Origin: Cytophagales bacterium
GTDB taxonomy: Bacteria > Bacteroidota > Bacteroidia > Cytophagales > Cyclobacteriaceae
DNA: 40,029 nucleotides
Direction: 5' to 3'
NCBI GenBank assembly: GCA_003500135.1
Contig: DNTA01000187.1
Coordinates: 859 to 40,887 of the forward strand
Shown here: positions 7,208-15,070 of the stretch, piece by piece
How positions within the stretch are numbered: position 1 is the stretch's first letter
Layout: each line of letters opens with the position of its first letter
Translations under genes and position numbers: made by a program
Notes under the pieces: generated by a model
What the model was told of the DNA's origin: nothing
Databases searched by the model: none
What the model saw: only the letters and a program-made list of their open reading frames with translations

Positions 7208-8638
7208 TCACATATATTTAATGGTAATATCAACAAGCTTTTCCTTCACTGCATTGTACGGAGGAAATAAAAACTTCATCATACTGAATCTGGTAGGCTG
7301 GCGCAAAACGGCACGTGGGTTTGAGAATGCCTCAAAACCATAAAATCCATGGGATTTACCAATACCTGAATTATTTGACCCGCCAAAGGGAAGATTGTTT
7401 TGGTTAAAATGTACAACATTATCATTGAAGCAGGTACCACCGGCCCTGGTGTTTTGTAAAATGTATTTTTGGTTCTTTTTGCTACGACTATACATATACA
7501 GCGCCAAGGGTTTTTCGCCCTTACGAATATATTTTACTACTTCTTCCAGTTTATTAAATGTTTTAACGGGTAAGACCGGTCCAAAAATCTCCTCTTCCAT
7601 TAAACGCATATCATCGCGTACATCGCTTATTATGGTTGGACTAATAAACCTTTGCGACCCCTCACCTTCTCCACCTGTAATTAGATTCGCACCTTTTTCC
7701 CTGGCATCATCAATGATCGACATTAAGCGTTTGAAATGTTTTTGATTGACTATTCGGGGGTAATCATCCGATGCCATTGAATCCTGATAGAAAGCCTTTA
7801 ATTTTTGAACGAATTTATTCAGCAATCCATCTTTAACACTTTCATGCACAAAAAGATAATCGGGTGACACGCATATCTGGCCGGCATTGAAAAACTTGCC
7901 CCACATGATTTTTGCTGCTGCTTCATCAAGATTTGCAGTACGGTCAACAATTGTAGGTGATTTGCCCCCCAGTTCTAAAGTTACCGAACTCAGGTTTTTA
8001 GCAGCCGCACTCATAATAATTTTACCAACCTGAGGGCTGCCCGTAAAAAATATATGGTTAAATGGCAGCTCTAACAACTCTTGCGATACCTGCTGATCAC
8101 CTTCAAAAATTGCCACCTCTTCCGGATTAAAAACCTCTTCTATCAATGATTTCATCACGGCAGATGAGTGGGGGGTGTATTCGGAAGGCTTGATCATTAC
8201 GGCATTTCCCGCTGCAATAGCTGAAACCAACGGGCCCAGCGTGAGATTGATCGGGAAATTCCAAGGTGAAATAATAAGGCAAACCCCTTTAGGTTCATAA
8301 TGAATAAATGAGCTACTTCCGATCAGTGCGGTTGGTGTTTGCACACCCTTCGGTTTCATCCAGTACTTAAGGTTTCGTATGGCATGTTTAATTTCGGAAG
8401 TAACCACGAAAACCTCGGAAATATCCACTTCCACGGCGGGTTTTCTAAAATCCTGCCACATGGCTTCCTTAAACTGTGGCCGATAGGCCATTACGGCCTT
8501 CAAAAGTTTTTTAAGCACGGCTATGCGCTCTTTTGCCGAACGGTTTCCCAATTCGTATTGATAAGCTTTTTGCTGTTCAAAAACCTGGTGGTAAAGCGCT
8601 TTACCTTCGACTTTTTCTTCCGGGTTTATAACTTCCAT
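7208..8638 (-). CDS. Aldehyde dehydrogenase family protein (class 3-like)
   Basis: 476 aa. NAD(P)-dependent oxidation of an aldehyde to the acid. Catalytic residues are in place: general base Glu222 in LELGGKSP and nucleophile Cys256 in FFNAGQICVSPDY; the cofactor-site motifs PWNFPINLTLGPL, IKPSEYTP and FFTGSPQVGK are also intact. The short length and the C-terminal tail FSMMKFLFPPYNAVKEKL resemble the class 3/fatty-aldehyde dehydrogenase group, which act on medium- and long-chain aldehydes; the exact substrate is inference. First gene of a two-gene operon with the DinB protein. Confidence 0.92.
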   Translation of the reverse strand: MEVINPEEKVEGKALYHQVFEQQKAYQYELGNRSAKERIAVLKKLLKAVMAYRPQFKEAMWQDFRKPAVEVDISEVFVVTSEIKHAIRNLKYWMKPKGVQTPTALIGSSSFIHYEPKGVCLIISPWNFPINLTLGPLVSAIAAGNAVMIKPSEYTPHSSAVMKSLIEEVFNPEEVAIFEGDQQVSQELLELPFNHIFFTGSPQVGKIIMSAAAKNLSSVTLELGGKSPTIVDRTANLDEAAAKIMWGKFFNAGQICVSPDYLFVHESVKDGLLNKFVQKLKAFYQDSMASDDYPRIVNQKHFKRLMSIIDDAREKGANLITGGEGEGSQRFISPTIISDVRDDMRLMEEEIFGPVLPVKTFNKLEEVVKYIRKGEKPLALYMYSRSKKNQKYILQNTRAGGTCFNDNVVHFNQNNLPFGGSNNSGIGKSHGFYGFEAFSNPRAVLRQPTRFSMMKFLFPPYNAVKEKLVDITIKYM

Positions 8639-8805
8639 TTTTGGTTTTTCTATAATTTACAAAAAAAAGGCACAACTCCTAACTAAACGTTCTGCAACTT
8701 TAAGAAGTTCATTTTTTTATGATCACTGAATTTTTAAGGTAGAGATCAAACTATTTTAAATGCCTGATTTTGTGTTACTTACAAATTTTTTTATAACAGT
8801 AACAT

Positions 8806-8834
8806 CAATTGGACACAATTTGGAACGCCAATTG
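8806..8834. promoter_or_regulatory. Inverted repeat upstream of the caspase operon
   Basis: CAATTGG at 8806-8812 and CCAATTG at 8828-8834 are perfect inverted copies whose centres lie 22 bp apart, two helical turns. The element is 34 bases before the first gene of the operon and could be an operator for a dimeric regulator. No regulator gene is adjacent, so this is a suggestion from symmetry and position only. Confidence 0.3.
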
Positions 8835-8867
8835 CTATTATCAAATTATGACAAAAATATTATCATC

Positions 8868-9524
8868 ATGAAAAATAGCATTTCAATTCTCTACCTGTGG
8901 ATGTTCCTGATACTTGCCGGAGCGGGAGTATCGTGTTCAGCTTCAAAAGATGCAAGTAAAACAGCCCGGAAAGAAATCAAGAAAAAGGCTGTACGTGAAG
9001 CCCGGAAAGAGGCTAGACGGTACAAAAGACAAGACTGGTACGTGGCGCCGGGCGCTCTGCCTATGGACAAACAGGTTGAACGTGCCTGGGAAAAACAATA
9101 CTTACAAGATGAAAACGGTTATCCCCTTTACTTAGTGGCTACGGGAAACAGTGTTGCCGAAACGCAAGCAGCTGCCAAACTGCAATCTATGGAGCTTGCC
9201 AAACTCGAATTAGCCGGACTGGTGCAAACCAATATTGCAGCCCTCATTGAAAACAGCATTGCCAATAATCAACTCAATGCCGAAGACGCGGCATCTGTAA
9301 CCAAAACCGTGGCAGCATCCAAAAATGTAATCGCCCAGGAAATTGGCCGGGTAGATGTACTTTTTGAAATCTATCGCCGCCATGATATGAACACAGAATC
9401 TACAGTTCGTATCGGGTACCGAACCGATATGGCTATGGAAACCGCTAAAAAAGCGATCAGGAAGCAACTGGAGGATGAAACGGATATTTTGCACGAAAAA
9501 TTAGATAGGTTATTGAACTTCTAA
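8868..9524 (+). CDS. LPP20-like lipoprotein
   Basis: 218 aa from ATG 8868; the frame stays open back to 8760, but only this start gives a proper signal. The N-terminus MKNSISILYLWMFLILAGAG is followed by VSC, a lipobox-like site with Cys23. A highly basic linker follows (TARKEIKKKAVREARKEARR). The body reads YLVATGNSVAETQAAAKLQS, MELAKLELAGLVQTNIAALI, the pattern of the LPP20/FlgP-type domain, a small alpha-beta fold on outer-membrane lipoproteins. Role unknown. It is the first gene of a three-gene operon, 9 bases before the DUF4384-like gene and upstream of the WG-caspase protein, so it is probably the membrane-anchored partner of that module (inference). Confidence 0.7.
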   Translation: MKNSISILYLWMFLILAGAGVSCSASKDASKTARKEIKKKAVREARKEARRYKRQDWYVAPGALPMDKQVERAWEKQYLQDENGYPLYLVATGNSVAETQAAAKLQSMELAKLELAGLVQTNIAALIENSIANNQLNAEDAASVTKTVAASKNVIAQEIGRVDVLFEIYRRHDMNTESTVRIGYRTDMAMETAKKAIRKQLEDETDILHEKLDRLLNF

Positions 9525-9533
9525 TTTGAAGCG

Positions 9534-10427
9534 ATGAAACGTTGCGCACTCATATTGACCGGGCTTATTGCCTTTACGATGATGTCCAATGCCCAGGAAC
9601 CTCTGATCGAAGCAAGTGGTTCTGCGCAAGGTCGTTTAGATCCGGCAACCAGCCTGAATGAACTAAAACTTCAGCTACAGGAAGAAGCGATCAAAACAGC
9701 CCTGGAGGAAACTTTTGGTGTGGCCATAGGAAAGTGGTCCGATATTCGTGTTTCCTCCGGACATGCTGAAGTGACAATAGAAGGCGAAACGTTTGTAAGA
9801 GGTGAGTGGATCAAAACCCTGCAAAGCGCTTGTGAAGAAAAATGGATCGGTAAGAAAAAGAAAAATCGAGAATTATGGGTAACCTGCTCGGTAAAAGGAT
9901 TGGTGAGAAAAAACAATAAGCCACTTCTCCCTATCTATTGGCAAACCGCCCGTTGCCCCGATGATCTCTGCCGAACGAGTGAATTTAGAAGTGGAGAGCC
10001 CTTGATCGTTACCTTCAAGACACCGGAAGACGGATGGCTGACCATTTATTCAGTGGAAAAAGAGGGCGCCTTTCGTTTGTTGCCTTACCAGCATCAGAAC
10101 AGTGAATATGACCATGGAATACCTGTAAAGGCCGATTCGTTATATACATTTTTCCATGCCGATTCGCAGGATTTTCATGCCAATATCGATCAGCTTATCA
10201 TGACGACCGATTATCGATATGAAGAATTGGAGCTCTACCTTGTTTATTCACCTGAGCCACTGATGCCGGTTCCCGAAAACGGAGCAGCAGAATGGCATGA
10301 AAGCCGACAATGGATACTGCCAGCACAAGTGAATACGCAGCAGTTTTTGGATTGGATCACTGAGAACCGCATCCGGAGTGAACTATTCCAGGTGCGCAGA
10401 AGTAAATTAAGGATTAACGGACAATAA
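9534..10427 (+). CDS. Exported DUF4384-like domain protein
   Basis: 297 aa. Signal peptide MKRCALILTGLIAFTMMSNA. The N-terminal half (about 25-125: ASGSAQGRLDPATSLNEL, LQEEAIKTALEETFG) resembles the repeats of exported LPP20/FlgT-like alpha-beta modules. The second half (about 135-225: FRSGEPLIVTFKTPEDGWLT, EGAFRLLPYQ) matches DUF4384, a beta-sandwich in which GxxxTI-type strands precede a segment on FRLLP. It contains a Cys pair in ARCPDDLCRT. DUF4384 is often found next to, or fused with, caspase-like or kinase domains in the bacterial envelope. Its stop codon overlaps the ATG of the caspase gene (TAATG), so translation is coupled. Confidence 0.7.
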   Translation: MKRCALILTGLIAFTMMSNAQEPLIEASGSAQGRLDPATSLNELKLQLQEEAIKTALEETFGVAIGKWSDIRVSSGHAEVTIEGETFVRGEWIKTLQSACEEKWIGKKKKNRELWVTCSVKGLVRKNNKPLLPIYWQTARCPDDLCRTSEFRSGEPLIVTFKTPEDGWLTIYSVEKEGAFRLLPYQHQNSEYDHGIPVKADSLYTFFHADSQDFHANIDQLIMTTDYRYEELELYLVYSPEPLMPVPENGAAEWHESRQWILPAQVNTQQFLDWITENRIRSELFQVRRSKLRINGQ

Positions 10428-12682
10428 TGGCCAGACTAATCATGAAACCGATATTAGCTTGCTTGTTGCTTATCATCGCCAATAGCGTGATAGCACAGAG
10501 CGCCATAGGACAACAAATCTATATCCCTGCTAATTCAAACGGATATTGGGGGTTTATTAATACAACTGGTGAGTGGGTAATTGAGCCTCAGTACGAAGAT
10601 GCCCAATCATTTTCAGAAGGTCTGGCTGCCGTAAAATACTATGGAAAGTGGGGTTATATCGATGCACAAGGAAAATGGCATATTCAGCCAAAATTTGCCG
10701 ATGCCAAAATGTTCCATGAAGGAATAGCCTGTGTGTTACAGTTTGATCATTGGGGTTATATCGATATGTCCGGGCAGTGGATCATACAGCCAAAATTCAA
10801 AAAAGCCAGTGCATTCGGAGAAAAAAAGGCCCTTGTCGGTTCGGAAGGTAATTTGAGAATTATTGACCGATCGGGTTCAAGTGCTATTTCATTTCCGGTT
10901 CGCGATGGAATAACATTTAGCGAAGGCCTGGCATATGTGGAATACGACGGATATAAAGGATACATTAATCCGAAGGGACAGTGGCAAATACGCCACCCCT
11001 ATGAAAAATCGTTTTCCTTTTCCGAAGGGTTGGCCATTTTTAAATTGAATAGCCAGTACGGTTTTCTGGATGTATTGGGCAAAAAGGCCGTTGAGCCTGT
11101 TTTCAGGGATGCGACACGTTTTTCAGGTGGTCTGGCAGCGGTCAGGCAATATCAAAGCTGGGGGTATATCAATGCATACGGCGAGGTGGTAATCAATTAC
11201 AAATATGAAGATGCCACACCTTTTCAATATGGATATGCGGCAGTAAAAAAAGACGGAAAATACGGTTTGATCAATTCCGACGGCGGCTGGGTTTTGGAAC
11301 CCCGTTTTGATCAATTGAAAAAACCAAATTTGGCCGTGCCATTAAAGACCATTTCGGAAGCTATTACAAGACAGAAATATCAATCCTGGGCCGAAAGAGG
11401 TGAGTTTGAAACATCGGAGGACTATCAAAGGCGTTTAGAATCAATGCAATCAGGCGCTTTTACCGACGGCGGTTATACGGAGCTTGCTTCGCTTCTTATC
11501 CCCCGGCAAAGAATTCGTTTAGGGCGTTACCTGGCCGATTATGAGGCATTTATGGTTCATGTGCCCTATGCACTTCCCTTTATGTTGCCCGTTGATATTG
11601 AAGAAGCCCGTTATATTGCTGATTTACCAGGCAGCGCAATAAATTGGGATTCTCTTCAGTACAGTGCAATAAACGATCGATTTGTTGTAAGCGCCGCCGT
11701 GGCGATCATTAATGGAAAGGCTTACCGCTATCAGGCGCCAAATCGCACGGATTTGAAGAGTCAGGTGACATTTACGAAGCCAGTTGCGACCATTCCCAAC
11801 CTGGACCGGGAAGCGTTTAAAAAAGACATCCCAATTTCAAATGGATCTGATGTGGATCAAAATATCCCGGTTTACAAATGGCAACAGGATCAGATCTTCG
11901 CGCTGGTAATTGGAAATGAAGACTATTCTTCTTATCAAAATGGCCTGGAACACGAATCCGACGTGCCTTACGCAGAAAATGATGCCCGGGTTTTTGCTGA
12001 ATATTTAAAGAAAACATTTGGTGTACCGGAGTCGAACATTCAGCTACTGATCAATGGTACTACTGGACAAATTCGACAGGGCCTTTCCAAGTTGAAGGCA
12101 ATCTCGAAAGCCTGGGAGGGAAAGGCAACACTGATATTTTATTATGCCGGTCACGGAGCGCCTCATCAGGTATCGGAAAAGCCATATTTACTTCCTGTTG
12201 ATGTAAATGCCAATAACCTGGAATATGGGATTGCCCTTGAAGAAGTATATGACTACCTCAGTCGATATGAAACCAGGCGATCCTTAGTTTTTATGGATGC
12301 CTGTTTCACTGGGGCGGGAAGGGAAAAAGCGCTTCTGGCTTCAAGAGGTGTACGCATCCAACCCAAAACACCATTTGTTCTGGGCAATCTGGTGGTGTTC
12401 AGTGCCACATCCGGCCGACAGACGGCCCTGCCGTATCATGCAAAGTCACATGGCATGTTCACTTATTTTCTTTTGAAAGCATGGCAGGAGTCTGATGGAA
12501 AAATGAAATACGGGCCTTTGGCTGAATATTTACAGGAAATGGTCAACAAAACATCTGTCCTGCTAAACTCAAAAGAACAGGTTCCAACAGTTAAAGTGAG
12601 CCCGATATTTGAATATACCTGGAAAGATTTTGATATGTATTTGGATTCTACGTCAAGTTCAAGCAAGCGCCCTTTTGATTAA
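10427..12682 (+). CDS. Exported WG-repeat protein with C-terminal caspase-like (peptidase C14) domain
   Basis: 751 aa; ATG 10427 overlaps the previous stop, and ATG 10442 (MKPILACLLLIIANSVIA) is an alternative; both give a signal peptide. Residues ~39-311 hold eight WG repeats of ~34 aa (e.g. KWGYIDAQGKWHIQPKFADA), a beta-propeller-like array. Residues ~315-480 form a linker domain with WAERGEFETSEDYQRRL and MLPVDIEEARYI, known to me from other Bacteroidota WG/caspase proteins. From ~495 comes the caspase fold: FALVIGNEDY, FYYAGHG with catalytic His576, and FMDACFTGAG with catalytic Cys626, then SATSGRQTALP. Both catalytic residues are intact, so protease activity, with Arg/Lys or other specificity unknown, is plausible. 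Location outside the cytoplasm is predicted. No T9SS sorting domain is visible. Confidence 0.88.
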   Translation: MARLIMKPILACLLLIIANSVIAQSAIGQQIYIPANSNGYWGFINTTGEWVIEPQYEDAQSFSEGLAAVKYYGKWGYIDAQGKWHIQPKFADAKMFHEGIACVLQFDHWGYIDMSGQWIIQPKFKKASAFGEKKALVGSEGNLRIIDRSGSSAISFPVRDGITFSEGLAYVEYDGYKGYINPKGQWQIRHPYEKSFSFSEGLAIFKLNSQYGFLDVLGKKAVEPVFRDATRFSGGLAAVRQYQSWGYINAYGEVVINYKYEDATPFQYGYAAVKKDGKYGLINSDGGWVLEPRFDQLKKPNLAVPLKTISEAITRQKYQSWAERGEFETSEDYQRRLESMQSGAFTDGGYTELASLLIPRQRIRLGRYLADYEAFMVHVPYALPFMLPVDIEEARYIADLPGSAINWDSLQYSAINDRFVVSAAVAIINGKAYRYQAPNRTDLKSQVTFTKPVATIPNLDREAFKKDIPISNGSDVDQNIPVYKWQQDQIFALVIGNEDYSSYQNGLEHESDVPYAENDARVFAEYLKKTFGVPESNIQLLINGTTGQIRQGLSKLKAISKAWEGKATLIFYYAGHGAPHQVSEKPYLLPVDVNANNLEYGIALEEVYDYLSRYETRRSLVFMDACFTGAGREKALLASRGVRIQPKTPFVLGNLVVFSATSGRQTALPYHAKSHGMFTYFLLKAWQESDGKMKYGPLAEYLQEMVNKTSVLLNSKEQVPTVKVSPIFEYTWKDFDMYLDSTSSSSKRPFD

Positions 12683-12685
12683 ATA

Positions 12686-12735
12686 TATGCTGTGCCCGCT
12701 TTTATAATGGTAAATCCTTTCAAGGGCACAGCATA
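12686..12735. terminator. Bidirectional terminator between the caspase gene and the M28 gene
   Basis: TATGCTGTGCCC (12686-12697) and GGGCACAGCATA (12724-12735) are perfect 12-bp inverted arms around a 26-base loop. The element sits exactly between two convergent genes, starting three bases after one stop codon and ending eleven before the other; CTTTTC follows on the plus strand. Confidence 0.65.
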
Positions 12736-12746
12736 CTTTTCAATAC

Positions 12747-14234
12747 TTACGGTTTGCCATAAAGCTCTTCAGCAGCTTTAATAAATTCTTCCTCGTCTAT
12801 ATTCCATTTCGCCACCTTATCTGAATTAGCCAAATAATCAGCCGTATTTATAAAAGCGTGGTAATAAACGGTCACGTAGTTATAATTAAGTGTTTCAGGA
12901 TTGTCGGTTACCTGATGATAGTAGTAGGTGATTTCATCATCAAAAGCGGTAACCCCCGGGCTGTATAAAACACTTGGTATTCCTTTTTTGGCAAAATTAA
13001 AGTGGTCAGAACGACGGAAAATTCGTTGTTCCGGAATGGGGTCATAGCCCATTTTGAGCCCTGCTTCTTCCGTGGCTTGTTGAATGGCGCCTTCCGCAGT
13101 ATTTTTTTCAACACCAAATACAGTTACCATTGTAGTGTCGTTGTAACCGGCAGCATCGATATTCAAATTAAAAATGCATTTTGAAAGGGGCGCCAATGGA
13201 TTTTCGGCGTACCATTCGCTTCCAAGAAGTCCTTTTTCTTCTGCCGTAAAGGCCAAAAATATCACAGAACGCTTGGGCCTGTTCTTACCGAAATATTTCG
13301 CCGCCATTAACAATCCGGAAGTTCCCAGTGCATTATCCCTTGCTCCATTAAATATGCTATCCGCTGGCATGCCTTCTTTTTTCACGGGATCGCCAACGCC
13401 CACATGATCATAATGAGCTGAAAGAATAATATATTCCTCACTTAGTTTCTTATCCTTACCCTTGATTACCCCAACTACATTCTTTTCTCGTATTATTTTA
13501 GTTTCTGCTCCCTCCAACATTATTTCTGCCACTAAACCCTTGGCCTGTATCTTTTTTGTCAGCTTTTGATCAGGGTCATTTACCCAGTATACCGGAAGGT
13601 TATCTTCCTCTTGTTCATTGTATAGCTCCATCCGGGTATTGCCCATGTAACGAGCAAGCATCGACCAGGGCATAGATCGGTAATTATAAATTTCAATTAA
13701 CCCCAGGGCGCCTTTTTCTTTTAAATGACCTGATTTTTTCCGCATTAGTGAAAACCAGTCCCTAACGCTGCTAACTCCTTTATCTCCGGCCCACGTTACC
13801 ACATATTTGTCAGTGACCTCAATAGCTAAACTATCGAGGTCACCGGGCATTCCATATGCTGCAAAAACCACCCCTGCTTTTTTATTCATATTGCCGCCTC
13901 GTAAAGCCACAAAGCTTTCTTTGAAGTTCAGTGTTGTATCAGCTATGGTCATATGGCCTGATTTAAGCGGTTTGGTTACTTTTAATGGGACCTCCTGAAA
14001 GTAACCATCATCAATTGGTCCTACTCCGTAATTTTCAAACTGGTTTGCTATATATCGGGCTGCAATTTCAATGCCCGGTGTACCAACATCACGTCCTCGC
14101 AGGCTATCAGAGGCTAAAAAATACATGTGATGTTCAACTTCTTTTTTAGTTACCGTTTTTTTGATTTGCTTGATTTGCCCAACCAAAGAGACCGGGAAGA
14201 ACAAGAAGATTAACGCAAGCTTTAACTGATCCAT
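12747..14234 (-). CDS. Secreted M28 family zinc metallopeptidase with PA domain
   Basis: 495 aa. Signal peptide MDQLKLALIFLFFPVSLVGQ. A protease-associated (PA) insertion spans roughly residues 100-240. The M28 catalytic domain carries the di-zinc site: His274 in LSAHYDHVG, Asp300 in GARDNALG, Glu332 and Glu333 in FTAEEKGLLGSEW, Asp360 in NLNIDAAG and His411 in RRSDHFNFAKKGIPSV. Such enzymes are aminopeptidases or carboxypeptidases trimming peptides outside the cytoplasm. The usual Ser after Ala in GAxDNASG is Leu here, which is tolerated in the family. It stands alone between the caspase operon (convergent) and psd (same strand, 75 bases away). Confidence 0.92.
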   Translation of the reverse strand: MDQLKLALIFLFFPVSLVGQIKQIKKTVTKKEVEHHMYFLASDSLRGRDVGTPGIEIAARYIANQFENYGVGPIDDGYFQEVPLKVTKPLKSGHMTIADTTLNFKESFVALRGGNMNKKAGVVFAAYGMPGDLDSLAIEVTDKYVVTWAGDKGVSSVRDWFSLMRKKSGHLKEKGALGLIEIYNYRSMPWSMLARYMGNTRMELYNEQEEDNLPVYWVNDPDQKLTKKIQAKGLVAEIMLEGAETKIIREKNVVGVIKGKDKKLSEEYIILSAHYDHVGVGDPVKKEGMPADSIFNGARDNALGTSGLLMAAKYFGKNRPKRSVIFLAFTAEEKGLLGSEWYAENPLAPLSKCIFNLNIDAAGYNDTTMVTVFGVEKNTAEGAIQQATEEAGLKMGYDPIPEQRIFRRSDHFNFAKKGIPSVLYSPGVTAFDDEITYYYHQVTDNPETLNYNYVTVYYHAFINTADYLANSDKVAKWNIDEEEFIKAAEELYGKP

Positions 14235-14309
14235 AGTGCCAAGTTTTCTTAATAAACCGGCAAATTAAAGGTTTAGTTAAAAATCAAAAAATAAATGTGA
14301 TCAGTGGTA

Positions 14310-14969
14310 TTACTTCAATTCAGCCAGGACTGTTATTCCGCCTTTGGTTTTCTCATTGACATGTACCTTTATATGGGCATCTAAGGGTAAAAATACATCT
14401 ACCCGTGAACCAAACTTGATAAAGCCGAATTCTTCACCCTGTTTAACATGGTCACCGGATTTTACATAGCAAACTATTCTACGTGCCAATGCGCCGGCTA
14501 TCTGCCTCACCACAATTTCAACGCCATTTTTTAGCTGGTACGCCAGGGTGGTCCTTTCATTCTCCGTGCTTGATTTGGGATGCCAGGCTACCATGTGTTT
14601 TCCGGCGTGGTATTCAAAATATTTAATGATTGCGGTAACCGGATTGCGGTTTACGTGGACATTTACAGGAGACATGAAAATGGAAATCTGCATGCGCTCT
14701 TCTTTGAGGTATTCGTGTTCCAGGGACTTTTCAATAACCACCACTTTACCATCGGCTGGTGCGTAAATCAGTTTTTCATCGTGGCTTACATCGATCCGCG
14801 GATTGCGGAAGAACTGTAAAATAGCCAGATATACCACCACTGCCAATAGAACATAGGTATTGAGCCAAAAGTGTGGTAGAGAGGTTCCATAAGCCAGTAT
14901 CAGATAGATCAACACCAGAATTATAGAGAGCGTGATGAGTAGTTTACGTCCTTCTTTATGTATGGTCAT
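14310..14969 (-). CDS. psd: Phosphatidylserine decarboxylase proenzyme
   Basis: 219 aa from ATG 14969 (MTIHKEGRKLL); a longer reading to 15017 has no credible start. Converts phosphatidylserine to phosphatidylethanolamine in the inner membrane. Two N-terminal membrane segments (about 10-28 and 38-54) precede the PSD core: YAPADGKVVVIE, FMSPVNVHVNRNP, YHAGKHMVAWHPKS with NERTT, and the self-cleavage site KFGSRVDVF, where the chain is cut between Gly187 and Ser188 to make the pyruvoyl cofactor. The short form lacking extra domains is the Bacteroidota/archaeal-like PSD type. It has its own promoter just after the gdh terminator. Confidence 0.95.
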   Translation of the reverse strand: MTIHKEGRKLLITLSIILVLIYLILAYGTSLPHFWLNTYVLLAVVVYLAILQFFRNPRIDVSHDEKLIYAPADGKVVVIEKSLEHEYLKEERMQISIFMSPVNVHVNRNPVTAIIKYFEYHAGKHMVAWHPKSSTENERTTLAYQLKNGVEIVVRQIAGALARRIVCYVKSGDHVKQGEEFGFIKFGSRVDVFLPLDAHIKVHVNEKTKGGITVLAELK

Positions 14970-14984
14970 AGACCGATTTTTGTA

Positions 14985-15018
14985 CAAATATAAATAAGTG
15001 AAAAGAAATAAAAACAAA
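14985..15018 (-). promoter_or_regulatory. Bacteroidota-type promoter of psd
   Basis: On the minus strand TATATTTG (14992-14985) fits the -7 consensus TAnnTTTG exactly, and TTTG (15018-15015) lies 22 bases upstream as the -33 element. Transcription would start about 10 bases before the psd ATG. The -33 falls in the T-tract of the gdh terminator. Confidence 0.55.
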
Positions 15019-15045
15019 AAAGGCGCCCTGAATTAAGGACGCCTT
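15019..15045 (-). terminator. Intrinsic terminator of the glutamate dehydrogenase gene
   Basis: Read on the minus strand: AAGGCGTCCT, loop TAATTC, AGGGCGCCTT, then a run of T (TTTTTTGTTTTT). A ten-base stem with one mismatch followed by a T-tract, 26 bases after the gdh stop. Confidence 0.8.
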
Positions 15046-15070
15046 ATGTAAGCAGTTTATACTCAGCGTT

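Noticed and set aside
7395..7745. 116-codon open frame on the plus strand
   Set aside because: Antisense to the aldehyde dehydrogenase gene; Cys- and Phe-rich composition typical of a shadow frame.
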